NCBI GenBank assembly: GCA_000711775.1 | Contig: ARYC01001903.1 | Location: forward strand, 48,030-112,029 | DNA length: 64,000 nucleotides | DNA from: Oxytricha trifallax | Lineage: Eukaryota > Ciliophora > Spirotrichea > Sporadotrichida > Oxytrichidae | Direction of reading: 5' to 3' | Shown here: one piece after another, positions 24,743-37,600 of the stretch | Position numbering within the stretch: the stretch's first letter is position 1 | Layout of the letters: each line of letters opens with the position of its first letter | Translations under genes and position numbers: made by a program | The notes under the pieces: model-generated | The model's input: only the letters and a program-made list of their open reading frames with translations | Databases searched by the model: none | Told to the model about the DNA's origin: nothing

Positions 24743-26468
24743 TCATTGATGTATATATTAATCTGAATTCTAATCAGCATCATCTGGAGTTTATGTTTCC
24801 ATTTTGACTATAAATTACTCAGATTGGCCCAAATCACCCATTGATTTCCTGTTGCTCTTAAGTAAATTATAGTCTTCTTTCTTAGCATTGTTTTGATTTC
24901 CTTATTTTTTAATGGATTTTGCCTGCTTAGTTCTTTGTTAGTCTTGCTTTCTAGCACTTTAAGCTGCTATATTATGTTGATCAACGCGGTTGTTATCTAT
25001 GAATTTCTGGTCATAGAGAGATTTATGGAGCATATGGTTCTAATCGTGTTCGTAGTGATCATCAGTGTCGTCTTAGTTAGTTGGATTTTTAATGATTAAT
25101 TAATTTATGTAAGAATACACCCCCATTAATTTAAAAAAAAGTTAACTAAAATTAAATCTTTTTACTAATTCTAATTGCAAATTAAGGCTTTGCTTATTTA
25201 AAGGGTTTACTCTGTTTCTTTTAAATTTCGTCTCCATTTTATTAAACATTATCATTATCATTTTTAGTATTAGAATCTTTTTCCTCACCTTCATCTATGC
25301 TTTTGTCATTCTTTTGCTCACTTTATTCCCGCATACTTTCCTTACTATTTATGTTGTTTTCTGGGAACTCCTAATAATTCGTCGCGTTTTCATAGTTAGA
25401 TTGTTGACTATTTGCACTATTTAGCTATACAATATCAACTCTGAATTATGTAGGGGATGTTTTTAGATCCTCCCTTTGATATTATTCGAGTTCACGAGCT
25501 TTGCTATTTGTTTGTTACTTAGGTGTCGTGCTTTTCTAATCATTTTGATCTACTTCTATCTAGTTTTTACTGCGATCAGATTAGTCCTATATCTCATTAT
25601 CATCTCCCTAATCATAAATATTTCTGCTTTTTTGTTTGTCAGGTGATTTAAAAGTGGGAATTAAGCCCTCCTAATATAATTAATTACTCATCTCCTTTTA
25701 TTCTTAACTTTTAATGGGATTAAACTGACTGTGCGCTAATTGCTTATTAGAACTTGCTTTTGTATTATTAGAGAGAGTAAGCTGTGGATTTATCATTAAG
25801 TATTGTCCAGCTGTTTAATCGTAATTTTACTGGATTGTGTGATAGTTTGAGAATATCACAGAGGAAGAGGTGTTGATACCCGTTCCCATTTCTTATTAGA
25901 AGGAATTCCTTTACATGCTGTGGCTGTTTTTGCTGTTATTTTAAATGAAAGAATTCAGGTTTTACATTGAAGAGATTTTAAAACTGTGTAAGATTTAACA
26001 AAACTATAGAATAATTTTGATTTTAAATTTAGAGACTTTGCTAATATTCTGAGTGGTGTCATAAGTATCAAACTTGTTGAAGCTTCTAACAATAAGCTAG
26101 TCCTACATCCTAATTTTATCTTTAACTCTTCTCTCTTACAATTACTTATAAATTTCAATGAAATTTTAAAAGAGTAATTTTCTACAGATTTAATGAATTA
26201 TTTTAAAGAATATCTCTTTGTGCATTCCATTTCCCTCATTTTAAGTTTTACTACCTCCCTAGATATTTATATTTTTGAGTTGTGGCAGTGCTTTAGTTCG
26301 TCTCTCAGCATCAATCAATCCCCTCAAATCCTTGATTTACTGATCTGAAAGAGCCTCTCTGAGCTAACTCGAAGGCTTTTAAGTCAACGATTAAGTGGGT
26401 TTGTGGAGTGAGGAGGTGTTTGAATTATAATTATTTGCGTTTTATTGCTATTGCTGCTGCTGTGACAT
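24743..26468 (-). CDS. Gln/Asn-rich protein of unknown function
   Basis: From MSQQQQQQQNANNYNS (26468) one frame runs about 440 codons, then crosses a 61-base IES (AACT pointer) to a C-terminal part ending ...DADQNSDQYIHQ and TGA at 24745-24743. Very rich in Gln (many TAA/TAG), Asn, Ser and Asp. Only the first 100 residues (LREALSDQQIKDLRGLIDAE) and a segment with VKDKIRMQDQLIVRSFNKFD look foldable; the rest is probably disordered. No family recognised. Confidence 0.6.
25079..25143. other. Short IES in the Q/N-rich gene, AACT pointer
   Basis: Minus-strand AACT at 25143-25140 and 25082-25079; excision of 61 bases joins KKIQFQLT to NQDDTDDHYEHDQN in frame. Confidence 0.55.
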
Positions 26469-26678
26469 TATATATTTATGATTATTAATAAAAGAGATTA
26501 AATAAAATTCAAGATATCATTATAAGAAATATAATATATATGTTTCTAATTGAATAAATGCTTAGATTAAAATACAATAGAATAATTAAGAATAATAGAA
26601 TGAATAATAACAATAAGTATATATATTTGATATTTGGGTGATTATTTAATTTATTTAAAGATTTACTTACACTAAAAG

Positions 26679-28376
26679 ATGAGCTCTGTTCCCACTAAAA
26701 TCCTCAGAAATGTTAGATCAGCTTCCAATCTACAGTAAGCCTCAAACTATCTCTAAAGTTTACAATTTTACTTCATTATTTTGAGAAAGATTTAATCTAA
26801 ATTATAGAGATTACAGAAGCAATCAGTCCCCATAAAAACCTAGTTTGGAATTCTCAGATGAGCTTAATATATCCTATTTTAATAATGTAGCATTCAAATT
26901 TATAATAAATGTAATTAAAAGCCTTATATTACTACCAAGAATTTTGCAGTGTTTACCCCCACATTAGATTCAATTGAGAAGTTATATAAATCTAATGCTT
27001 TTTAGCCACCTGCTTCCAGTTCATTGCCTCAAAGACTTCTAAGCAATCATTCATATATAATTGAACATAATTTTGCTAAATATACAATTTGATGAGTACT
27101 CATAATTTCAAATTTAATTCATAAAGACGCTTGATTGCAGATCATCACCATCATAATAAATATATTTAGTGGAATTTTGATAAAAATTTAATAATTTATA
27201 TTTTATCATAATGAAGAGGAAGAAGACCAGCATCAATAACAATATGACATGAGATAGTATAAACCTTACTCGCAAACACCATCTTATATAGTATTTATAC
27301 TTTTGAAAACACTATTTACTATAATTATTTCTTATTTTTTAAATATATTAAATACTATCACTTGGTGGTAGGTCTGCATCTCAAAAGATACTCATTAGCA
27401 ATCAAACTATTCAATAATTCGCAGATTTGGTCGATAAATTTCCTAGAAACCAATATCAAATTGGCAGTAGATTTTATCATGTCTTATAAGGGAATATTAT
27501 TATTTTTGTTTTCAGTAGATAGAGCAACTAGCGATTATCCCAGGAAGCTCTACAGTAAAGATTTGGATCAAGCTAAAACCAATAGAGACCTTAAACAAAC
27601 TAGAACCACACAGCTTGAATTTTATTTATTTATGAAATATTGGTTCTAATTAATTGTAAAATCAGCTGGTGGCGCGTAATTATTACATAAATTAAAAAGC
27701 TATAAGACAAATTCTACAGTAGGAGTACTCTAAGGTCTACCCCTAAAATCCCCTCACATAAAATCCCAGAAATTCATCGACAATGTGGAGTAGTAACATG
27801 ACTCAGTGTCATAAGGCGGCAACCAGGATTACTAAGCTACAAGAAATTTCAATCATACTCAGTCGTTTAAGAAGACTGTGAGCTACCCAGGCTTGCCTTG
27901 GATTCAAATGGAGGTTGACAAGAAATATGAGGATCCATACAGCAAGAGAAACTTTATCAGAACTCAGGGAGCTTTCCGCGCATCTGGCAAGGAGTCAGTG
28001 GAGTAAATGATTCAAATGTCATAGACTATCTCCTCAAATAATTATTTACTAAATAATCTGTATTAACCTATAAATTTAATGTTCCTCTAACTTGAAAACT
28101 ATGCTTTAATAGCAAAAGGATCCCAACTACTTAACTATGAATCGCATGATCCCCGTGCCTAGGATTGTAACTCACCCCGCATGCCAAAAAGTTTAGAATT
28201 TAATATAGTCAAATTAAATCCAATTTTTGAACATTTAATTATAATTTCTTAAAATATCATATATAAAATAAGTTGGTCTTGGTAAAAGATTCTTAATAGC
28301 AGAGAACGATGCTCATTAAAAAGAGACAAACACTGGTTACACCAGAAAAGCCAATGGCACTTTCTATAATCACTGA
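26679..28376 (+). CDS. Unknown protein, heavily interrupted by short IESs
   Basis: Starts MSSVPTKILRNVRSASNLQ (26679). A canonical GTAAGC...TTACAG intron at 26735-26816 leads to SNQSPQKPSLEFSDELNISY. Further segments contain FAVFTPTLDSIEKLYKSNA, SQRRLIADHHHHNEEEEDQ, TQSFKKTVSYPGLPWIQMEV, DKKYEDPYSKRNFIRTQGAF and MNRMIPVPRIVTHPACQKVG, ending TRKANGTFYNH-TGA at 28374-28376. Five inserts of 55-86 bases have pointers of 4-8 bp, and four of them restore frame unambiguously. The frame between 27350 and 27850 has more than one consistent reading, because intron and IES solutions compete. Family not recognised; the acidic/His/Gln tract and the conserved-looking PGLPWIQ block are the most distinctive parts. 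Confidence 0.6.
27049..27123. other. IES, ATTCATA pointer
   Basis: ATTCATA at 27049-27055 and 27117-27123; removal of 68 bases joins LLSNHS to QRRLIADHHHH in frame. Confidence 0.75.
27150..27212. other. IES, ATCATAAT pointer
   Basis: ATCATAAT at 27150-27157 and 27205-27212; removal of 55 bases joins ADHHHHN to EEEEDQHQQQYDM in frame. Confidence 0.78.
27612..27701. other. Probable IES, AGCT pointer
   Basis: AGCT at 27612-27615 and 27698-27701, insert about 86 bases without GT-AG ends. The frame across it depends on which upstream frame is used, so it is less secure than its neighbours. Confidence 0.4.
28025..28102. other. IES, ACTAT pointer
   Basis: ACTAT at 28025-28029 and 28098-28102; removal of 73 bases joins EQMIQMSQT to MLQQQKDPNYLTM in frame. 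Confidence 0.7.
28199..28274. other. IES, AAGTT pointer
   Basis: AAGTT at 28199-28203 and 28270-28274; removal of 71 bases joins VTHPACQK to VGLGKRFLIAEN in frame. Confidence 0.72.
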
Positions 28377-28589
28377 AAAAATTACAAATTTAGTTTACAA
28401 TTTACATAAAACAAATTAAGATATTCAAAAAGATCAGCTAAGATTAATTTTATATGAACCTTTACTTTAAAATATGTCACAATTTGAAATTAATCTTGAT
28501 TACATTACAAGTTTGCTCTTTTTAAAATTATTAAGTAAAATTAAGAATAAAAATAATCAACTTAAATCAGGGAAGAGTTAAATCAGATA

Positions 28590-31500
28590 TCATTATTTAT
28601 ATCTCATAAGACTCTGTTAACAGGGGAAGTGGGGGAAGTCATTTAGTTCATTCTATTCGAGACACTTGGTAAGATAGTAATGCCTGAGTGTATTTAGTGA
28701 TTCATCATTGAGGAATTTGATTTTCTTCCCATAGGTGAGAACAAACCATTTACTAATTTAAATTTTGAGATTCAAAAAGAATGAATTTAAACTAGTCTAA
28801 TTTAAATAATAAATATTGCTGATACTAGTACCCATCTAATTAGAGTTATTTCCACCGATATTAAACATGCCACTTGCTGAGCTTTCCCGCATACTTTTAA
28901 CGCTCTACTATTTTTTAAGGAATTTTTGTTACTTATTTTTCTGTTTCTACTAAAACACTGGAATCCCAAGCTTATCATTATTGTTATCACTTGTAACTGC
29001 TTGGAACTTAATGGCAGATTTAATCTATGACATAGAATGTTTCTTCTATGAACTTAATTCTTGCAAAAGCATTACTCTGGCCTTGGTCTGTTCTCTTTTT
29101 ACAATATTGGGTATTTGAAATGAGTCATCCTTGGTATAGGGCACATTATTCAAGTATCCCTTCATTCCAATATTTCTCATAATGCTTGGCAGAGTATCTT
29201 CTCGGTCTGCTGCATACTTCAACCACTCAACTTCTCTAAGACCTTTACCCTGATTCGGGAATAAAGTTGATGTTGATTGGGTTTTATTCAAGTTGAAAGC
29301 GAAACCCCCTTGAGTGCTTGAACTCTTGGAAGTGTTTAGCATTGTTGAAGTTCTATCTATGATGTTATTGGCTTTGTAATGTGATAAAAACCCAATACTG
29401 CAAACTAATAGCATAAATATAGTATTAAGTTCTAATTTGCTACTATAAATTTATTCTATAATTACTCTAAAATATTTAAAGTTTGTATAATTTAATTAAG
29501 TTATGTCACTCTAAATAAATGTACTTATTACATTTTGCGTTTTATATCGGTAAGCTGTAAAGTTGTATTATTGGCAATATTATTGTGTATTTTGCTAGTG
29601 CTGCTGTTCTTGTTCATCATCAAAGTCTGTTCAAATCTGCTCTAATTATTAGTGTCATTTATTACTATTTATGAAGGAATCTCTTAGTATTTTACATTTG
29701 GTACATAATGCGGCTGAATTTTATCGATTATGTTGTCTCCTAACTTTTAGTATTTCTTGTAATCGTCATCAAATTTCCTTGATAAAATAGCTTAAACATA
29801 AAAATTTTATAATGATTATTTACCTTATTATAATTTTTACAAGAGATTTTATTATAATTATATTAGCTTTGTTTTAAGTATCTTTGGGATCCTTCTGGAA
29901 CATGATTTCAATTCTTTCAATTATACTATAATTAGGCCCAAAATTATTCTTCTCACTCTACGGGGCAGGGTCTCCAGTTTTTTACTGAGTAGTAGGTGAC
30001 ATGTGATTGGTCACTTTTTCAAAGAGTTTCTGGTTGTTTAAATTCTTGTTCTTCTTGGACTATATTAATGGGTTATAAAGATAATCATTGCAAATTAATA
30101 TACATTCATAAAGTCATCTGTAGTGCCTGCTGCGTATATTCTCTTGCTTTTCCTTAATTCCATCTACTTCAACGAGATAGTGTTTATAATAATAATTTAT
30201 CATTAATTATAAGTTAAAAATTAGATGATAACAAATTAATAGTGTTCTTACGATCTAATAAACAAATAAATTAACAAATAAATAAGTGATAAATCAATTC
30301 TTACTCATTTCCTTATCTTCCACTTCAATTTAATGCAAAAGCTTGGCAAAAGTTACAACTTAAGGGTCTCTCTTTGGATTTTAATCTTCAATAGTTTTTG
30401 TATATTCCTACACCTAAAAATTTGGATACCTGATCCCTATCTCCTTCATAATTTATTATATATCAATAAATTATTAATTATCGATTTTTAGATATAAATT
30501 GAGTATAATTCTAAGTGAATTCAAAAGTTTAATCTTTCGTTTTGAATCATTATCTAGTGATATTCTCCATCGATAGGGTAGAGGGTGTTCCAAGTTAGAT
30601 ACACATAGTAACTCCCCAAACAATGACCACATCTATACAAATAATATAGTTAAATATATATTCCCCTCTATATATTTATTCGTTTGTGTGCTTACCCTAA
30701 TCACAGAAGTATTATTGCAAGTAAGTATAAGACTCTGAGGAACTTTTAAATACATAAAAATAGTAAGAAATTCCTGTGAGACATGCCATTTGACTAACTG
30801 CAAACTGTGTAAGTCGATAGTCTCTGCTTGCTTCATGTCTATGTTTTCATCGATTTACTGCTTTAACTCTTCCTAAGAGTAAAATATTCCATTTGAAGAG
30901 GCGAATTGAGTTCTATTTGGGTAGTAGTTTGTTCGTTTCATAGCGTTTTTGGCTTTGCTAAATAATATAATAAAATGTATATAAAATATGAATACATTGT
31001 TGAGTTTAAAAATTAGTGTGCTAAATTTAGTTTCTTGTTTAATTAAGTGGTCTATGTAAACAGAATAGACTTGACCTCTTTCATCAGAGAGATATAAACA
31101 GAACTTCTTCGGGTTTTAATCCATAATATAAAATAATATATAAAAAAGAGAATAATCATTAAAAATATTATATAAAATATGTTTAAATAGATTTATAAAT
31201 ATTAACTTCAAATAAAATTATAATCTTCCAAAGTTTGAATTAAAAATAAATTATAATCTTTTTAAATATAATATATAATCCATATCTTGAATTAATGTAT
31301 TAACCATAGGGAATTTCTACTCTTCTTATGACACCTACTAAATTTCATTTTAGCTAAGTCTCAAGATAAACATTTGATTGCAATTCAGTGGTCTCCCACT
31401 AGGGGAAGTTAGGTTTATTTTGTAAATTGGATTCAAGAATTTAAAAGCATTTATATTTCCCCATGACCACAGGGTCACTTGGGATATATAAAAAATAGAT

Positions 31501-34136
31501 ATATTCAAATATATCTACTGATAAATTATTCGAACATTTTTAAAAGTGAATATTAACTTTTTTAAATAGATGAAGTGTCAAGAGCAACTAAGCAGTTATA
31601 TGGGTATAAAAATTGCATTTTGTGAATATCTTCAAAATCATTAGAGGCTGCTCCAATCATCTTAAATGTTTCATAATCCCATATCTACAAAAATTAGTTG
31701 CACTTTATTATTTAAACTTACAAATATAGCGCCTGCTGAAGCAGTAGCAAACATACTCAATTTGATCTCTACAGCTAGACAGTTGATTTCTTGACCGAAA
31801 TGTGCGTTTTTTATGGATCTTAAAGTCATACTACTTTTCTGTCTTTCTTGTTGTAGTTAAATAGATGAGTCCCATGCCGTAGTCAGCATAAATTTATTTG
31901 CGTAATCCACATAAACTTGAGTTATTTCTTGGTGATGACCCATATTTGTAGCATAGAGGGAACCATTTGGAAGGTAAAGAGTTTTCAGGTTGCCCTTATT
32001 ATCGCAGAGTAACATTTTCTTGTGGTTCAGATACAATTTAATGCTATAATTAATTGACATGATAAGGTTCCTATATATCTTAATCTGATTATAAAATAAT
32101 GCCAGTAATTTCTTCTTCTGGTTAGATAACATTTGCAAGTATACTTTAACATTTACCAGAATGGATATCAATTAATCTCAAATCAGATTTTGTGGCTATT
32201 ACAAGCGACTCTTACATTTAGTTGTACTCAATGCAAAGTGGTGGGTTATTCTTGATCTATTGATAGGAGTTATAACGTATATTATTTTCACTATCTTACC
32301 TCAATACCATTAGCATTAACTTTGATTTCGTCTTCAAATTCAAACCAATGCAGTCTAATCTCTGCACCACAGAATAATTTTGAATTTATATTCAAAAACT
32401 AGTGAATAGGTTAGCGACTAGTGAAAGGTTTATTAAACAAATATTCTAATTTATTTACCTTTCAAAGTGAATAGTCTAAACGCAATTAAAATATCTCAAG
32501 TCCCAAGTCTTAATGAAGCCCTAAATAAAGATTATATTATAAATTAAACTTACAATCTCATCAGCCGTAATGACAAGGGGAGTATCCACGAGGACATTTA
32601 TTGCTGTAATTTAAGCGTTATGGCCTTTTAGTTTCCCTCCAACTGAGCAGTCCAGTCCATCAAAAACCCAGATCAAAGCGTAATCTTCATAAGCAGCACT
32701 CAATAATACCATGAAATCATGTGCATAAACTAAAGAGTGAGCACTTACTGATTCGAAGATCAATATTTAAACGCAACTTTGATTGAAAATGTCATAGAAT
32801 ACCAATTTTTTATCTAAAGAGCAAACAGCTAACAGTTTTAAGTGTGGGATCTCACAAATGTCCATAATTTTTTATCTAAAATGTATAACATAAAACATCT
32901 CGAAATTTACTCATTTTTATGAGGCAATTTAACTGATGATTCTCTTTCTATATCCCAGACAAAAATGACATTCTTTTGATCATAAGTGATCCAAGTTCCA
33001 CTAAACTCAATGAATTTAATGTACACATTAAGCACATCTAAATCAGTGGAAAATGTCTTCTCAAATTTAAAGTTATCTGAGATGTCCCAAAATGCCAAAG
33101 TATAATCTTATAAACAAGCTCCAATCTAAAATCAAGGATAATTTAATAAGAACTTACCCTTTTTTCTGATCTTGAATATCCAAAGTACAAAATAGCTGTA
33201 TCCAAGATGTGATTCTCTCTGTTTGTATGCAATTTTCTTTAAACTTGCGAATGCTCATCATAAAGAATAATATTTTCGGTTATGTTATCTAACACCAAAA
33301 CTCTTCTCAAGTCTTATGAATAATTGATCCTATAAATGTAAAGTAAAATGATTTGCTGAGTATCTTACACTCTAATTCCCTGATTATGGTGATTACTGTC
33401 ATTTTATTTTTTTGATGGAGCTATTCTTCTCAAACATAAATCACTACCTCCCAGTACTTCTGGTGCAAAAGCCTTAACATGTTGACTGTTATATAAGTTC
33501 TCGAATTTCTCGCTCATTACCTCTAAAATTAATTTAATTTTAATCAAATGCTATAAGTAAAAATTAATCTATAGAAAACTGTACTCTCATCTAATGACTT
33601 ACTTGAGATATATTTAGATTTAACCAGGTTATTATTAATGTCAGCTTCTATAACATTTTCAATGAGGAAATTTGTGAAGTGGTCCCAGAACAACTCTTTT
33701 GTGTTATTGTATTCAGTAATTTCTATAAATAAGTCAATCAGTCCTGACACCAAGAAAATAGATAAAATTGCATTGTAATAAATTATTTTATTTTTTAAAA
33801 TAAAATCTACTGCTCTTTCTTATGTTTGACAATGCTTAAAAAGCAGGTAATAAAATCGACAAGTCCCATCCTCTGATTTGGAAATTATTGGAACGCATTT
33901 TCCAATTCTAATAAAAACACTTTCTCCAATTTGCTGGCTATCTTGGCTGGCGTGTATAAATCGAAGAAGTATTTATTTTACTTCTTAGAGATTTAATTAG
34001 CAAGAGTGATGTGGTCATGGTCCAATTTGTGCTCTTCGGATTTATTGTAGTAGCGAGGCTCCATTAAGTGATTGAATTGAGGGAGGAGCAGTTTTAAATC
34101 TTGAATTGCTTTTGCAGATTAATAAGGGGCTTTCAT
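28590..34136 (-). CDS. Large WD40-repeat protein (WDR49/WDR64-like architecture)
   Basis: Starts MKAPYQSAKAIQDLKLLLPQ (34136). The first 150 residues are helical. WD-repeat blades follow in many short exons, with blade-like pieces such as YTLAFWDISDNFKFEKTF, NVIFVWDIERESSVKL, LKLLAVCSLDKKLVFYDIF, HDFMVLLSAAYEDYALIWVF, LKGHNAQITAINVLVDTPLV and FATASAGAIFVIWDYETFKM. The C-terminal 400 residues are Lys/Asn/Ser-rich; the last stretch reads SKWFVLTYGKKIKFLND before TGA at 28592-28590. Interruptions are mostly 30-110 bases with GT...AG ends, so introns predominate, though some may be IESs. An N-terminal helical region followed by two sets of WD blades fits the WDR49/64 family, often ciliary, but the exact assignment is an inference. 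Confidence 0.65.
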
Positions 34137-34328
34137 TTTTACTATGATTTAATCAATTATCTAATTTATTTATTTTGAAGATTATTTCATACATTATTTA
34201 TTGTTACATGTACTATATATTGTTAGTGTTTATGAATCCTTGGAATAGTTAATATAAATAAACTAATTGTAAAAGTACATTTAATAGTTTTCTTTCCAAC
34301 TATATTTCAACAAATCGATATTTTTAAT

Positions 34329-34628
34329 TCACTTTTTAGCAGGTATGCTAATGCTATTTCTCTAACTACTTGATTTTTAATGCTAATTAATCATTTTATT
34401 GTTGCCAACACCCACTGTTCTACTCATCATCCCAATTCTTTGATTAATTGCTTTAGCATCATACTCAAGTGAAGGGCTCTCATTATGATCTCCATCATCG
34501 TCGGATTAGTCGTTATCTGAAGATACTAGTTTTATATTATTGATATGCTTTAATTAATCTGAACCCATCTGCCATAGGGGTTTGTGGAGTGTTGGACCAT
34601 TCGCCATGCTTCCTACACTTTTACCCAT
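34329..34628 (-). CDS. Short acidic ORF, 99 residues
   Basis: Complete ATG-to-TGA frame beginning MGKSVGSMANGPTLHKPLWQ with SSDNDQSDDDGDHNESPSLE in the middle and a Ser/Lys/Arg tail ending SISIPAKK. It lies just after the TGA of the LRR/ankyrin gene on the same strand. It may be an independent small gene or a terminal MDS of a neighbour. Family not recognised. Confidence 0.45.
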
Positions 34629-34692
34629 ACTTTAATTCAAATATATATTTGAATTGTGTTAAATGTTACAAGACTCATAACATAATTTAAAA

Positions 34693-37600
34693 TCAACTTA
34701 AACTTAAAACGCCATTACTACTATTAAGCTAAGCGATAGGTAATTTCTTTCTTATCAATTGAGTTTATTTCCCAACATTCGCAGATTAACTGAAATTGTT
34801 TGATGATTGGCTTTAATTTTACATATTTTGACTTGCACTGAAATTATTACTGTTATGATTTGAGTTTGAATTTGATATACTATATTGAGACTACAACATC
34901 CCATTCATCATGTTTTCGCCATTATTAGCAAGAGACTATTTCGAACTTTAGTAATATGGAGTAGAGCATTTAGATCCCATACTGAGTTTCTAGTTTGGTC
35001 CCTTTATAGGGAGAGTCATACCAAGTTTAGTATTCAATGGTTATGAATAAGCATCGTTTTAAAAGTTCAGAGAGATTACTAACTTGGAGTCGTCTACTGC
35101 TTCCAAGAAATTCGGTCTCTTAAAGGCTAAATTTTAGGCTGCAGGAGTTCCAGCTGCACTCCTAACTCCATTCTAATGATGACTAAATTACTTCGGATTT
35201 CCTATCAGAGAAGACATACCCTTCATTTTGAAACTGTTGATGTTTCAACTTTTATCATCAGAGTCAAGATTCTTCTCTATCATACTTGACTTAGCTGTGT
35301 TGTTATCTTTTTTCATAAAAGAACCTGTATTAAGAGCATTAAATGTATAAGATTTAGGTCTTTTTGCACAAACTTCAAGAGAATTTATCGCATCATTTAT
35401 TTCTTCAATTAAATCCTCATCCTTTAATTTACTTACCAATTCTCTTAATGGTTAAGCAAGTGTGAATTAACAACTATTCATGATGCAATAGATTATCTCT
35501 CTCTAAATAAATATATCTCCAATTTTCTCAAACTCAGGTATTAGTGAGCGCATAGCTGCACCAAAAACTTACTTAAACTGATTCTTTTTTATTTTTTAGA
35601 GTGCATCATGTTTATCTTAAAGCGAGGTAGTATCTTTAATAAGCAAATCTTTCAAGTAAAATAAATTTATCTTTTTCTCTTCTGCTTTTAAGTTTAGTTT
35701 TGTAAACTTCGAATCTTGTTTTAGATCTTGAGGGTTTATAATCTAGGATTTTGTGAAAGATTTCCCTGAGTCATTGGCTGTGGGATTTAAATTAATTTAA
35801 CTCAAAGAGGATGGAGTTTAACTTTGATTATTATATTTATATTTTTAAAAAATTATATTAATATTTGATTGAAAGGTGATTGAGTAGGATTTTAGAAAAG
35901 TGTCTTCTATAGATAGTTAGTTTCACTAATTTATCTACTTTTCTTAACAATTTCAATTTATGTAAACGCTTTAATGACTTTGAGCTATGCTATATTGTTC
36001 ATAAAAGTGTCATAGTTTGATTCATACTCTTCAGCTTGTTGCTAGATAGTATTTTTCCTTTTAATTAGTTATTTACCATCGTTTTATTCATCTGTGATTG
36101 CATTTTTCTTTTGTGTCACATTTTACAAAAGTTCAAATTGATTATTTATTTGATAAGAGGAGTAACTTTTTTTTGACTGAGCTTGTTCTGAAAGCTTGAT
36201 AAACTTTGTCAGTATATAATTTCCTTTTGCACAATGCCTTGGCAGTTAATTGTGAAGGTTTCTTTGGAAAATATCTGCTCCGGCTGAAATTAAATCTCTT
36301 ACAATTTAAATGTAACCACCGTGTGAAGCCAGTTAAAGAGGAGTAAACTATTAAGCGCCTCCTACTATATTCAAGTCAAATTATTCCATTTCTCTATCTC
36401 TTAATATGTTATTTAGTTTTATAATTGTTTAAACCCCCTTTTCTTAGCCTTTTCTTACTGCTGCATGTAATGGAGCCCAGTTATCATTATTTTTCATGTT
36501 AACCTTAGCTCCATTCATAATCAATAGCTCAGTGATTGATGCACACTTTTAAGGATTTTTAGAGAAAACAGTCATGACTAAATGCAGAGGTGTATTGCCC
36601 TCGTGATCAGCTTTATTAACATCAGCGTTATTTTGAATTAATTTCTTTACAATCCACACTTCAACTTTTACTACAGCTAAATGCAAAGGAGAACCATAAA
36701 TACCTCCTCCTAGATTTACGTCTACCTTTTCATTAATCAAGATAACAGCAGCTTCAAAGTTGTCTTCTCTTATAGCCAAACATAGAGGTGTACAGTTGTC
36801 TTTATCAAGTAAATTTGGATTAGCTTTTCCTAGCAGAAGTCCCTCTAAGACTCCATTATCCCCTTTAACAGCTGCGTTGTGAAGTGGTGTTCTTTGTCGA
36901 TTATCTTTGCTGTTTATATCAAGCAAATTTATTGAGTAATTCTCTAAGAAGGTAATAAATGCGCACTCATTCATTTTATATTTTTGAAGCAGTTAGCATA
37001 GGACTTCTAGCTGAGAGAAAATTTCTTAGCCTTCTTATGAATTTCTTTTTACTAAAGTAGGCTTGGGTGGTCTTGCATACATAAACCACTCTAAACTTAG
37101 TTCTTCTAGAACATGAACAAAATTTACAAAAGAGCATGGAAAGTTTGCAAACTTATTCCCATGCAGATAAAGTTATCTAAGCTCTCTTAGCTCCCCGATT
37201 TCTTAAGGTAGATGCTTGATATTGTTTTCTGCAATATTCAATAACTTCAATTGTCTTAATTTCTGAATAGATAAAGGTATATGTGTAATTTTATTGTTTG
37301 AAAAGCTTAGCTCAGTCATAAGCTATAATTCCCCTATTTCATTAGGTAGCAGACTTAGCTCATTATGATCAATCCTTAAGACTTTTAACTGCATCATAGC
37401 TTTTATGTGTGGTGATATCTCTTTAATTTTATTGTTCCTGGCGTCTAACTTCCTCAATTGCGATAAATTCTTACATATCTCCTCCTCAATTCTAGTTATT
37501 TCATTTCCTCTGATGTTTAAGATTTGTACATGATCGAACTTTACAGAATATATGGATTTAGGTATCACGTTGATTTTCTAGTTCTTGAGATTCAACTCTC

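Noticed and set aside
24893..25099. Hydrophobic plus-strand frame (MISLFFNGFCLLSSLL)
   Set aside because: Antisense shadow of the hydrophilic C-terminal MDS of the Q/N-rich gene; hydrophobicity arises from reading Gln/Lys/Asn codons backwards.
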